A DNA stretch of 64,000 nt. It comes from Andalucia godoyi (Eukaryota > Discoba > Jakobea > Jakobida > Andaluciidae). The DNA lies in the NCBI GenBank assembly GCA_009859145.1, contig VRVR01000025.1, positions 261,491 through 325,490 of the forward strand, read 5' to 3'. Shown in pieces: positions 1 through 8,950 of the stretch (positions are counted from its first letter, which is position 1; each line of letters starts with the position of its first letter). The notes under the pieces are model-generated. The model saw only the letters and a program-made list of their open reading frames with translations, searched no databases and was not told the origin of the DNA. The translations under genes were made by a program, and so were the position numbers.

Positions 1-725
1 CTCCATCGACAGTCGCAAATGCTTCGGACGTTACGAGTGCGGGCGCATCCGGAAGTGCATCTGCAGGCGGGGGTGCGGCGGTGCTTCCAGAGACGACAGC
101 GTTTGTGATTGCGCAGCTGCTAAACTTGAAGAACGACTCACAGTTTCTGGCATCGCCGTTCTACAGATTTCTAGTGCGGCATGTGCAGTCGATGCAGTCT
201 TCGGTGCTGCAGATGGTGATCTCGTACCAGCAGGTTCTCCACGATTTGCTGATGGACGACAGTTCGGCAATGCCGCCGCCAACGAGTCCCGGGGGCGACA
301 TCCGGGATGTGGAGACGCTCTGTGATGCAGATGTGGTGGCGTCTCACAAGCTTTCCATGGCAAAACTGACTGTGGAAAACTTGCCGTTTCCCGCAATGCT
401 CGTGACGCGGTCGGGCTTTCTGTACAGATTCAACGGACCTCTTTCGGAACTCTTGCCGTTTCCGCGGACCCAGCTCGAGTCAAGCCCGTTCGATGTCATT
501 GACATGTTTGCAGCGACAGAAAACACGGATCTCATGGCAAAAAACATCCAGGCACTCATGAAGGCGAGGGAAAGCCCGCTTGTGCAGACAGTCTCGCTCC
601 GGTGTTATCTCAGACGAAAGGATAACCTGCCTGTCGAATACACTTGCGGTGTGTCGTTTGTCAGACATACAAACTCGGGACGCGTGCTGTTCGTCATGCT
701 GCAGTTCATTCCAATTCCTTCATAG
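1..725 (+). CDS. C-terminal part of a PAS-like domain protein (5' end outside window)
   Basis: The frame is already open at base 3 and stays open to the TAG at 723-725, so this is the last ~240 residues of a gene starting to the left. It opens with a Gly/Ala/Ser/Thr linker, then a helical stretch (VIAQLLNLKND, FYRFLVRHVQSMQSS), then a region that reads like a PAS fold: PFPAMLVTRSGFLYRFNGPL, ELLPFPRTQ, DVIDMFA, a basic-polar CYLRRKDNLPVEY segment, and a final hydrophobic strand. From family knowledge, this order resembles the C-terminal PAS region of fungal ERT1/AcuK-type regulators, but no DNA-binding domain is visible here. The PAS assignment rests on pattern only; the link to a transcription factor is inference. 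The gene converges on PIGN with about 240 bp between the stops. Confidence 0.55.
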   Translation, partial: PSTVANASDVTSAGASGSASAGGGAAVLPETTAFVIAQLLNLKNDSQFLASPFYRFLVRHVQSMQSSVLQMVISYQQVLHDLLMDDSSAMPPPTSPGGDIRDVETLCDADVVASHKLSMAKLTVENLPFPAMLVTRSGFLYRFNGPLSELLPFPRTQLESSPFDVIDMFAATENTDLMAKNIQALMKARESPLVQTVSLRCYLRRKDNLPVEYTCGVSFVRHTNSGRVLFVMLQFIPIPS

Positions 726-966
726 TCTTTCCTGCTCCACTCGTCCTTATCTCCTTTCGTTCTTGCGGGGGTCGCAGGGTGCATGCAACGGAAAATCCAC
801 GGTTTTATTCGCTGTTTGACTTTCCGGATTTTCTTCGTCTTCTTCTTCATTCCCCCCTTTTAATTTAAAATTTCCACTTCATGCCCGCCCGCGTAAATAA
901 CTATACTTTATGTAAGAGAGTGAGAGAGTGCGTGAATGAGTGAGTGTACTTGTCAAGTGGCGTGAA

Positions 967-3891
967 CTATACGACGTGGGAATCTTCCGAGTCGCCGTCA
1001 CCTGCACGGGTGTGCTCAGTCGATTCTGCTTGACGAAGGGCTTCGTACGAGTTGGCGGTCGATGCGCTGTTGACACCAGTCATCCAGAAGCCAGACAGGG
1101 CTCGCATCATGGCAAAAATGAAGATCACACTGTTCATGATGATGACATAGCTCAGCGAGTTTCCAATATCCGCCCAGGAACCGCGAGTCTTGACGAGGAA
1201 GAAAAACGCAACACAGCCTAAATCAATCAGAGCAAACGCAAGAGTAAACAGTGCATCGGAAATTGTGATGCTCATCTTGTCAAGCGCAGCAATGGCCGCG
1301 CTCAGCAACAGCGGCGGCACGGAAAGCTTAAAAACCAAGAGAAACGCCATGAAGAATGCATCGTACACAATCGTGAAACGGAAGAGAGAAGCAACTTGGA
1401 AAGAAGCGATGGACGCAAAATTGCCCGTTCCAAAGATTCCGAGAAACAAGAATGCAACCAAGAACACGCATGTTCGCACGTCATTCGACGAAATTCCAGT
1501 TCCTTTTGCTGCGATGGGCACACGGCCGCGTGCCTGTTGTTCCAGAACAATCCAAAAGTAGAGAAGCACTCCAAACACAACGGTGAAGAACACTTCATAG
1601 TTCACGGCAAACAGGATCATCAGACTCACCAATGATAGGAAAATGCTGAGCAGCCGATGATACACAGACCGGCCCTCAACAATCCACGAAAACGACGAAA
1701 AACAGCACATGCTCCATGCAATGCGCTGCTTGTACCGTTGCAAGAGAATGCCGGCTGCAAGGTCGCGTTCAATCGACATGATTATCCAAATGGAGACTAG
1801 AATGGCGGTAAACTGGACAGAAAGCCACTTGTAAGAAACAAAAATCGATCGAACGGACTGATCGCGAATCATGTACAAAAACATGGCACCAAAGACAAAC
1901 CCGACGATTCCGCCGGAATAAACCAGCGACATATCACGGCCGTGCTTGACGGACAGGAAAGTGAAGCATCCGCAGAGAAGGCATGCAAACGTCCATCCAT
2001 CCTTCGTCCCGAGCTTGACGGAATCCACAAATTGCGACCAAACTGCAAGCATGAGAGCAATGACAAAGAATATCCATCTTCCATGCGGGTAGAAGCCGGC
2101 ACAGATAAGGGCCACAATGAGAACGGCAAATCCGGCGTGCAGGCCCGTAGATCGCACGGCAAGCGGAGACGACAGCAAGTTGCGGAACGCAATTGGGACA
2201 ACGTACGAATGCGAGAATGCCAACACAACACAAAAGATTGCACCAGCCGTATAGAGGTAGTACGTCGCGGGCGCACCTTGCAAAAAGAGGTACGAAAACA
2301 GAACTGCAGCAGCCGACACAAAGCGCCGGAACGCCACTGGAATGGCAGCTGCCAGAGGAAGATCAACCTGCATCTTGTATGCGCGGTATACAAACAGGAG
2401 CAAGAATGAAATCCATCCCGCATACCCAAAAGTCACAACCGTCATCAAGTAAAACGAATCGTACCGTTGCAGATAGTCGAGAGCTTGAATTGCGTGAAAC
2501 ATGAGGTCCGTGGACATTTCGATAGCAGCAGCATAATCGCGACTCGCAATCTTGGATTGGATGCTCTTGGAGTCCGCAGAGCTCAGATCCAGATGGGGAT
2601 ACGGCGAGAAGAAGAGTCTTCTGCCCGCCTTGATGCTGGTCTTCACACGAACGTGTTCCAGCAGCGACAAATAGTTGGTATGTGCAGCGACAGCTCTCCT
2701 CGCTGGATTGTTTGCAGAGAGGAACTGAAGAGGGACGATTCCAAGCGAGTTGACAGGGATAGGAGTTCCTAGAAGAGTAGAGACCAAATTGGCCATATCG
2801 ACCTGCCGCATGTCCTTTCTCAAAAAGTAGTCTGCACCGCCCCACTTGGACTTGACCATTTCCACTTCCTCGTCCACACTCATAAACCCGGGGTCTGCAA
2901 GAATCTTGCCTTCCTCCGCAACCGGCGTGACGCCAGGGCCCCAGACGACCACCGGGGTTCGCGTGGTCTCCGGCTCTCCAGCACCGTGCGACGACTTGTC
3001 CGTCATTCCATGATCCGCAGTAAACACAAACACTGTCTTCTCATCTCCATAGTACGCATTCACCGTTTCGCTGAGGTTTTTGATCCGATTGTCGATGTTG
3101 CGGATTACTTCCATGTACGTGTTTGCTTGCGGATCTTGTGCGTGCCCCGAAGTATCGGGCCCCATTAAGTGCAGGAAGAAAGCCGCCTTTGGTGTCTTCA
3201 TTTTCCGTTCCATGTCTGCAGATTGGGGATTTGTGAACAGATTCATAACGCGGTCAAACACCCAGTTGTCGTACTTCGGAGCCCATTCTGAGAACTTGAT
3301 GAAGTCTGAACCGAATGTTTCCGTGTAGACGTTCGGCAAAAACTCGAAAATTCCAGCAACGTCATAATCACCAAACAAAAATCCGTACGACACATGATGG
3401 AAGATAGTATCTGCCCAGATTGGAGCCTCCTTCCACGCAGTCACGACGGCCGACGGGTCCTCAAAGATGCCTGCAAACATGGATGTATGGCACGGCCTTG
3501 ATTCTGTGGGCATTGCTGTGTGCTGAATTCCAAATGCTGCCTTTCGATTCGTGTACAATGAGTGGAGGAACGGAGCCGGCGGGCTCCCACTAGGCGTCAT
3601 CTCAAAGAACTTGTCTGCCCGCAGCCCATCTCCAACCATGAAGACCACACGCTCGGCAACATCTTTTCGATTCGGGGACAGCGGATCAGAGCCGTCGACA
3701 GTAGGCGGCACAGGAGGCACAACAGGCTTAATGCCGTGCTCAATCGGGGTCTTGAAGTACACATCAAACACAGATAGCACAAACAGCGAATGAATAATCG
3801 CGGAGACAATCACAATAATCAGAATCGGTGGAGGGCGCAGCGTGAACAGCCGCGTGAACAACTGCGGAACTACCCGATCAATCATGGACAT
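967..3891 (-). CDS. PIGN: GPI ethanolamine phosphate transferase 1 (PIG-N/Mcd4)
   Basis: Adds ethanolamine phosphate to the first mannose of GPI precursors in the ER membrane. I chose the ATG at 3891 (974 aa). The frame stays open for another 67 codons upstream, but that stretch is Phe/Leu/Ile-rich AT-rich leader, and PIG-N proteins begin a few residues before the first membrane span. From 3891: N-terminal membrane anchor (~20-45), then a luminal alkaline-phosphatase-like domain with VGDGLRAD (~86-93), MPTESRPCH carrying the presumed nucleophile Thr (~129), HLMGPDTSGHA and FTADHGMTDKSSHGAG (metal ligands), then many C-terminal membrane spans of the PigN domain. All core motifs are intact and length is normal for the family. 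A dispersed hairpin element lies about 255 bp upstream of the start. Confidence 0.95.
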   Translation of the reverse strand: MSMIDRVVPQLFTRLFTLRPPPILIIVIVSAIIHSLFVLSVFDVYFKTPIEHGIKPVVPPVPPTVDGSDPLSPNRKDVAERVVFMVGDGLRADKFFEMTPSGSPPAPFLHSLYTNRKAAFGIQHTAMPTESRPCHTSMFAGIFEDPSAVVTAWKEAPIWADTIFHHVSYGFLFGDYDVAGIFEFLPNVYTETFGSDFIKFSEWAPKYDNWVFDRVMNLFTNPQSADMERKMKTPKAAFFLHLMGPDTSGHAQDPQANTYMEVIRNIDNRIKNLSETVNAYYGDEKTVFVFTADHGMTDKSSHGAGEPETTRTPVVVWGPGVTPVAEEGKILADPGFMSVDEEVEMVKSKWGGADYFLRKDMRQVDMANLVSTLLGTPIPVNSLGIVPLQFLSANNPARRAVAAHTNYLSLLEHVRVKTSIKAGRRLFFSPYPHLDLSSADSKSIQSKIASRDYAAAIEMSTDLMFHAIQALDYLQRYDSFYLMTVVTFGYAGWISFLLLFVYRAYKMQVDLPLAAAIPVAFRRFVSAAAVLFSYLFLQGAPATYYLYTAGAIFCVVLAFSHSYVVPIAFRNLLSSPLAVRSTGLHAGFAVLIVALICAGFYPHGRWIFFVIALMLAVWSQFVDSVKLGTKDGWTFACLLCGCFTFLSVKHGRDMSLVYSGGIVGFVFGAMFLYMIRDQSVRSIFVSYKWLSVQFTAILVSIWIIMSIERDLAAGILLQRYKQRIAWSMCCFSSFSWIVEGRSVYHRLLSIFLSLVSLMILFAVNYEVFFTVVFGVLLYFWIVLEQQARGRVPIAAKGTGISSNDVRTCVFLVAFLFLGIFGTGNFASIASFQVASLFRFTIVYDAFFMAFLLVFKLSVPPLLLSAAIAALDKMSITISDALFTLAFALIDLGCVAFFFLVKTRGSWADIGNSLSYVIIMNSVIFIFAMMRALSGFWMTGVNSASTANSYEALRQAESTEHTRAGDGDSEDSHVV

Positions 3892-4145
3892 CCAGCCTCT
3901 ATGATTCTCCTCTGTTTCTAATCTATTTAACAAAAAAATGAAAAATATAAAAGATAAAAAAATATGAAAAAAACAAAACAAAACACATAGAACAATAGGA
4001 CTTGAAAGGAAAAAGAGAGGCGAAACAGCCGAGAGAATTTGTTTTTTGTATCGTGGTGTTATGATAGAGCCGTCTGTTGTAAAAAAGAACACAAACAGCC
4101 GCGTTCAATCCGATCAGCGCCTGCAAGGTGCACTAACCACGGATA

Positions 4146-4263
4146 ATCATCGCTGATCACCCATAATCAATGTTGCAACCCAACAACATGCACAGCATGA
4201 TCGGGAAGGGGGTAGGCCCCAACACGCCCCTCGGCATGAGCGACGTTCTCAAGATAGATGTTG
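4146..4263. repeat. Dispersed hairpin element, copy 1
   Basis: Noncoding stretch that matches 25881-25992. Shared blocks in order: (T/C)CATCGC, TAATCA(A/G)TGTTGCAACCC, two CATG words, CGGGA, a perfect hairpin GGGG-GTAGG-CCCC, and GTTCT(C/T)AAGATA(A/G)ATGTT. Stem length differs (4 bp here, 6 bp in copy 2) while the GTAGG loop is kept. It lies about 255 bp upstream of the PIGN start. Function unknown: an upstream control element, a structured leader or a small RNA are all possible. Confidence 0.6.
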
Positions 4264-4488
4264 CGTTGCATGGACAATAAAAATAAAAATAAGAAATGAG
4301 CGTCGCTGTGCGAGAATGCAACGCGGCGGCGTGTTTATATAGGGATTTCATGATCAAAATGGGGGCGAAACGAATCGGGCATCGTGTGGACGGAGTTGTC
4401 AAGATAACAAACGCATGCGGCATGGCGCGTGGCAGTGTTTTTGTTTTTACGTGTGCTTTAGACTGCTTCATCATATCGCAATATCACA

Positions 4489-6591
4489 AGAACAGGTATT
4501 TTGCCGGTTTTTCGCTTTTCATTTCTCTCTTCTTTCTCCTGCTTTTTAATCTTACAAATAAATAAATAACGAGATAAATGGATACAGTTTCGAGCACGAA
4601 ACAATAATTACAGCTCAAATTGCTTGCCTGGAGAGTGGCTAGCGTTAGATTTGGGCAAATCGTCGGCTTGCTGCTTGGATAGATGACAGCAGCCCTGTGG
4701 GCGGTATTCCAACCGTGCCTGCTGCCTCTGCAGGCGGGTGTTGCCGTTTCTGTGCTTTCGCCTTTTTCTCGGCTCTACGTTGATTTTCGTCTGCAACTTT
4801 ATTTCGCAGGAAAGCAACCGCTTCCTGAGCAGTCAGACAGAAACTTGACGTCTTTCCTCGAGGCTTTTCAATGCCTTGCTTGCATTCGCTGACAAGACTC
4901 TTCTTTGACGGGTGCGCTGCTGCCTCTGTTTCTGTACGACTACTGCGGCTCTTTTGCGGCCTTCTGCATCGTCATCATCATTGTCATCGTCGTCGTCGTC
5001 ATCATCATCAACTGCATCATCAATCTCGGGCCGCTCTGATGCGATACTGGACGAATGCGGTCGTGTATGATTGCATCCGCTGTCCCAAAACCGCATTTCA
5101 ACAGCTTGTTGTGTGACTTGCTCTGCTTTCACAAACTCTGCTTCAAACGTGTTCTTCCGAAGCGGGAACAGCCCCGTGACTTGAAACGCACGCTCGACAT
5201 GCATAGGAGAGATGTTCTTCCACGCCTTCATCAGGCATTGCGTGTTGACATCGTCTTCCTTCGTTAGACGGAACACCGAACCGTCCTGCAGCAACACATG
5301 TTTCCCGTTCTCAATCCCGTGCTCTCCCATTTTCTGCTTCTCATACCGGAACGCGCTCTTGACGATCTTGTAGCACTCGACATCCAAAGGCTGCATTTTG
5401 TGGGTGCAGTGCGGAGGAAACGTGACCAACTCCCAGTTGTTTGCGCAGCACCATTCTACAGCTTCGATCGTTGTATGGCTGCTGTGTCCGTCCACAGCCA
5501 GTACGATTTTTGCGTAGCGACGCTTAGCGGGCAACTGGGATTTGAGGTCCTCCAAGAACTCCACAAAGAGAGTGGAGCCTATCCATCCTTTCTCGCTTCG
5601 AGGGATTTTCAGTTCCGGATCCTTCTTCAAGAGCACCTTCTGCATGTAGTCCCAACGACGGTCCTGTGTTTGAATACACCATCATTGGACGAAATGCTTT
5701 CCCATCTGCCGAGATGGCATTGATCATTGTCACGTGGTTTCTCTCCGAGTTGATGGCCATCTGCACTCTCCTTGTGCCTTTGGGAGCGAGAACACGCAAC
5801 TTGGACTCTTGATCGCCTTGGACACCTGTCTCGTCCATGTTTACCACTCGCCACGCATCTTCCTGACTCGTGATTCCTGCTCGCGCATACGCGGTTTGCA
5901 GATCCCCGAAGAATTTATCGACGTTCTCCTTGTTGAATGAGTACTCACGGGATCGTTCGAGTGTTGAGGGCAGGCGGAGGACGAGAGACGACAAGCCCTG
6001 CTTTTCCATCCGCCGATTGAACGCAGGAAGCCAGTGCTTCGACAGCATTTGGACAAAAGCCTGCTTCAGGAGGGGCATATTCCTCTGCACTCTGTACACT
6101 ACATAGTGATACAGCCGCTTCTCTCCGTCCGGGCACAGCGCAGCAGGTCGTCCTGCTTTCCTCAAGAAGGAAACGACTTCTTCGAGGTGATTCATGTCGG
6201 TGAACTGGTACAGCGCTCCCGGAATCTTCGAACGTCGTCTTTCCTCTTCTGTTGGCACGACAGGATGAAAGGCTTGAGGCTGCCTACCTTGCGTTTCCAT
6301 AAACGCACTTCGTGCACAGTCGTTTAGCTCAACAAGAACCACGTCGTAACAGATGCCAACGCATTTGCGCACGGTTCGTTCAGGAGATTGCAGATCTTTG
6401 TACTTGACACCGTTAATGATACGCGCAAGGACGTCTTTCGTGAGCTGCGCGTCCGAATTCGCTGTTCTTCCGGTAGAGGATCGTTTTTTTGACCATTCTG
6501 ATTGGTTTTGATGAAAAACGAACGTAAGAAAGAAGAAAGCGCGCCAAGACATTTTCAGCAAAAAAAAAAAACCGGCAAGAATACCTGCTCT
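4489..6591 (-). mobile_element. Pogo/Fot1-like DNA transposon, decayed
   Basis: Both ends carry an imperfect inverted repeat of about 25 bp: AGAACAGGTATTTTGCCGG from 4489 rightward, and AGAGCAGGTATTCTTGCCGG read on the minus strand from 6591. The right end is followed by TA, the target duplication expected for pogo; on the left the flank is CA, so the duplication has decayed or the boundary is slightly off. The element sits between PIGN and MIOX and contains the frameshifted transposase at 4833-6552. A related end-fragment is found at 49814-50195. Confidence 0.75.
4833..6552 (-). pseudogene. Pogo-like DDE_1 transposase, frameshifted
   Basis: Two overlapping frames give one DDE_1 (CENP-B/pogo) transposase. 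The first starts at ATG 6552, just inside the right inverted repeat, and covers the N-terminal part plus the first catalytic Asp (NMDETG). The second (from about 5645 down to 4833) carries the second Asp (AVDGHSSHTT) and the third region (FPPHCTHKMQPLD), then an acidic run of Asp and a basic Gln/Arg tail. The switch occurs near 5650 and looks like a single-base insertion. D, D and D positions are otherwise present, so decay seems recent. The N-terminal block (KKRS, QLTKDVLA, LQSPERTVRK) recurs almost word for word at 49814-50089. Confidence 0.8.
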
Positions 6592-6870
6592 TACGGTTAG
6601 TGGCAATGGCCGGAGATTTTCTTTTTTTATTTGTATGATTTGATTTTGATTGGCGGAAGACCGAGTCGGGAGCATCGGGAACGAAAAAGGAAAATTGACT
6701 TGTTTTTCTTCCCCCATTAATTCGATACCGTTCTGCTTTTGGGAAAGAGCTTTTCTTTCAGTTATTCAGGATCGATATCTACACTCGAGTGAATAAAGAG
6801 AGGGTGGTGGGTGTTGTTTTTTGTTTGTTGTTGTTGATTAAAAAAAAGGAAGGAAGAATAGGAAAGAAAG

Positions 6871-7695
6871 ATGGCGCCTCCTACAGTGTTAACATATGAC
6901 GGATCTCGTGAGCAGGCGTCGTTTCGCAACTATGATGACAAGCATTGTCGTGAGACGGTGCGTGCGTTTTACTATGAGCAGCATGTGAAGCAGACGTATG
7001 ATTATGTGCTGCATCAGAAGAACAACTTTTTGAAACGTGATCGCAAGCGAATGACCGTTTGGGAAGCACTGGAGTTTCTCGATACGCTGGTGGATGACAG
7101 TGACCCTGATACAGATCTCTCGCAAATTCAACACTGTTTGCAGACTGCAGAGGCGATTCGCAACGACGGACAGCCGCGCTGGATGATTCTTACGGGACTG
7201 ATCCATGACCTTGGGAAAATCTTGTGCTTGTTTGGAGAGCCGCAGTGGGCTGTTGTTGGCGACACGTTCCCTGTGGGGTGTCCTCACGACTCGCGCAATG
7301 TGTTCCACGAGTTCTTCTGCGACAATCCAGATTCGAATGACGGTAGGTTCAATCAGAACGGCAGACTTGGGGTGTATGAAGAAGAGTGCGGGCTGGAGAA
7401 CGTCCACATGTCGTGGGGCCACGATGAGTACATGTACCACATTGCCAAGAACAGCAGCAGTCTTCCCGAGCCTGCACTGTACATGATCCGATACCACTCG
7501 TTCTATCCGTGGCATCGCGAGCATGCGTATGACTATCTTTGCAACGAGAAGGACAGGCAGATGCTTGAGTGGGTCAGGAAGTTCAATCCGTACGATCTCT
7601 ACACGAAGGGCCTTTCCAAACCGGATGTCGAGGAGCTCAAGCCATTCTACCTCGATCTCATCAACGAGTTTATCCCGGGTACCATCAACTGGTAA
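6871..7695 (+). CDS. MIOX: Inositol oxygenase
   Basis: Non-haem di-iron enzyme that cleaves myo-inositol with O2 to D-glucuronate; cytosolic. 274 aa, normal length. It is an HD-domain protein and all six iron ligands of the family can be placed: His88 (QIQHCL), His112-Asp113 (LIHDLGK), His184 (SWGHDEYMY), His209 (RYHSFYPWH) and Asp242 (NPYDLY). The family's FPVGC and substrate-pocket motifs are also present, and the C-terminus ends PGTINW, close to the usual PGxxxW ending. The start is the only ATG in a sensible position, after an A-rich leader at 6835-6870. Whether the product is used catabolically or for wall precursors and ascorbate cannot be seen here. Confidence 0.97.
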   Translation: MAPPTVLTYDGSREQASFRNYDDKHCRETVRAFYYEQHVKQTYDYVLHQKNNFLKRDRKRMTVWEALEFLDTLVDDSDPDTDLSQIQHCLQTAEAIRNDGQPRWMILTGLIHDLGKILCLFGEPQWAVVGDTFPVGCPHDSRNVFHEFFCDNPDSNDGRFNQNGRLGVYEEECGLENVHMSWGHDEYMYHIAKNSSSLPEPALYMIRYHSFYPWHREHAYDYLCNEKDRQMLEWVRKFNPYDLYTKGLSKPDVEELKPFYLDLINEFIPGTINW

Positions 7696-7760
7696 AGACC
7701 GTCAGTTCTAACCTACGTGTTTTCCGTCGACTCTTGTTGTTATTTTAAGAATTATTGTAA

Positions 7761-7847
7761 ATTCTCATTCTCATTCTCATTGTCATTGTCTCATTCTCAT
7801 TCTCATTCTCATTCTTATTGTCTCATTCTCATTCTAATTGTCTCAGC
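7761..7847 (+). repeat. CATTCT-type minisatellite
   Basis: About 14 near-tandem units of ATTCTC/ATTGTC just downstream of the MIOX stop. Noncoding; a likely length-polymorphic marker. Confidence 0.85.
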
Positions 7848-8220
7848 CTCCTGTCTTCTCAAAGCCTGCGAGACATGCACTGCATCAGTACAAATTGGTG
7901 CTGATCGGTACAGATTGCAGTGTTGCAAGACAATTGATCCTACGGAAATCAGTTGTCTACGGGACAGGGCCCCAGCACATACAGGTGCATGCGCATCGTG
8001 TTCTTCAAAATAGATATTGCTTGGTCCATGCCAATCGCGTTCCATCACCGCTGCTCACGCTGGACATCGGAACACCTTGCGCCTTCCCAGTTTCCTATGG
8101 GATGATCCCACGCACTCCCATTCTCCAACATGTCTTTGACGCGTATTTCGTGCCTGCGTCCCAGTGGGGGGTGGCAAAAACGTTGGCAGTTTTCGCATTT
8201 GGCGGGCGTCGACTGTCCAA

Positions 8221-8239
8221 GGGGGGGGGGGGGGGGGGG
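8221..8239 (+). repeat. G19 homopolymer
   Basis: Nineteen consecutive G followed by AGGGAAGGGG. The length may be unreliable in the assembly; the tract could form a G-quadruplex. Confidence 0.9.
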
Positions 8240-8950
8240 AGGGAAGGGGAAGCGGTATTTTGATGGGCGTGTTGACGCTGCCGTGCTCCAGCACAAAGGG
8301 TTTCCGTGTCGAGAAAGCAGTGGAGCATGAAAATGCATCGTTGCGACCTTGCCTTTTCTGGGAATTTTCCATAAAAGTTTAAGGTTGTCAAATCAAAGCA
8401 TTAGGATTCTGATTCAGGTCGACAGCTCGGGTTGCACATGCATACGAGCAGAGCTGCATGCAAGCAGACGCGGGCTCTACTAGCAAGAGTTACCGATTGC
8501 TTGTACGTGCTCCGTTTGGAACTTGAGCTTCGTGCCTGCTGACCTCCACATTGACGAGGGCTTCTCGATTTGCCTGTTCGCGTGAACCTTCGACACGACA
8601 TGTTGCGAGACGTCAAGTCTTCTTTGTTGTTGAAAGAGGAAGGTGGTATTCTCCCTCCTGTGGCTGTTCTTGACATAAACTAGAGGGTCAGAAGTCTGTA
8701 CGGCGTGCGTGCCGAATTCATTTTTTCTCCCTTGCTGGCTTCCCTTCCCTACCAAATCTCTGATTCCAAGATGTTCTTCATGCTGCTGTTTCTCTCCTTC
8801 ACTGCAGATATTCTTTCTTTTCTTTCTTCTTTGTTTCTCTCCTTTCCTTTGTTTTCTCTCTCCCTTTCTTTCGTTCGTTCGTTCGTTCACTTTTCTTCTC
8901 TCTTCTCAACATTTCCTTTCTTCAACCGAACCATCGCAAACGCCCGATCC

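Larger units (their letters stand above)
7696..8950. other. Long noncoding interval, low-complexity tracts
   Basis: Between MIOX and paralogue A. It holds a CATTCT/CATTGT minisatellite, a 19-base G run at 8221-8239, and from about 8705 a T/C-rich leader with TTCGTTCG repeats. The leader is open in the frame of the next gene but reads as Phe/Leu/Ser low complexity, so I treat it as untranslated. A weak third match to the hairpin element lies around 7915-8020. I see no convincing gene. Confidence 0.5.

Noticed and set aside
1942-2409. Long frames opposite PIGN
   Set aside because: They are shadows of the PIGN frame, and the PIGN translation is conserved along its length.
4146-4263. Identification of the hairpin element as a spliceosomal, SRP, 5S or snoRNA gene
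   Set aside because: Compared by eye with U1, U2, U4, U5, U12 and 5S signatures without a match; an AGATA(A/G) word resembles an H box, but no second hairpin with an ACA end is consistent between copies.
8045-8391. Several overlapping frames around the G19 run
   Set aside because: They translate the homopolymer as Gly or Pro runs and have no domains or consistent start.
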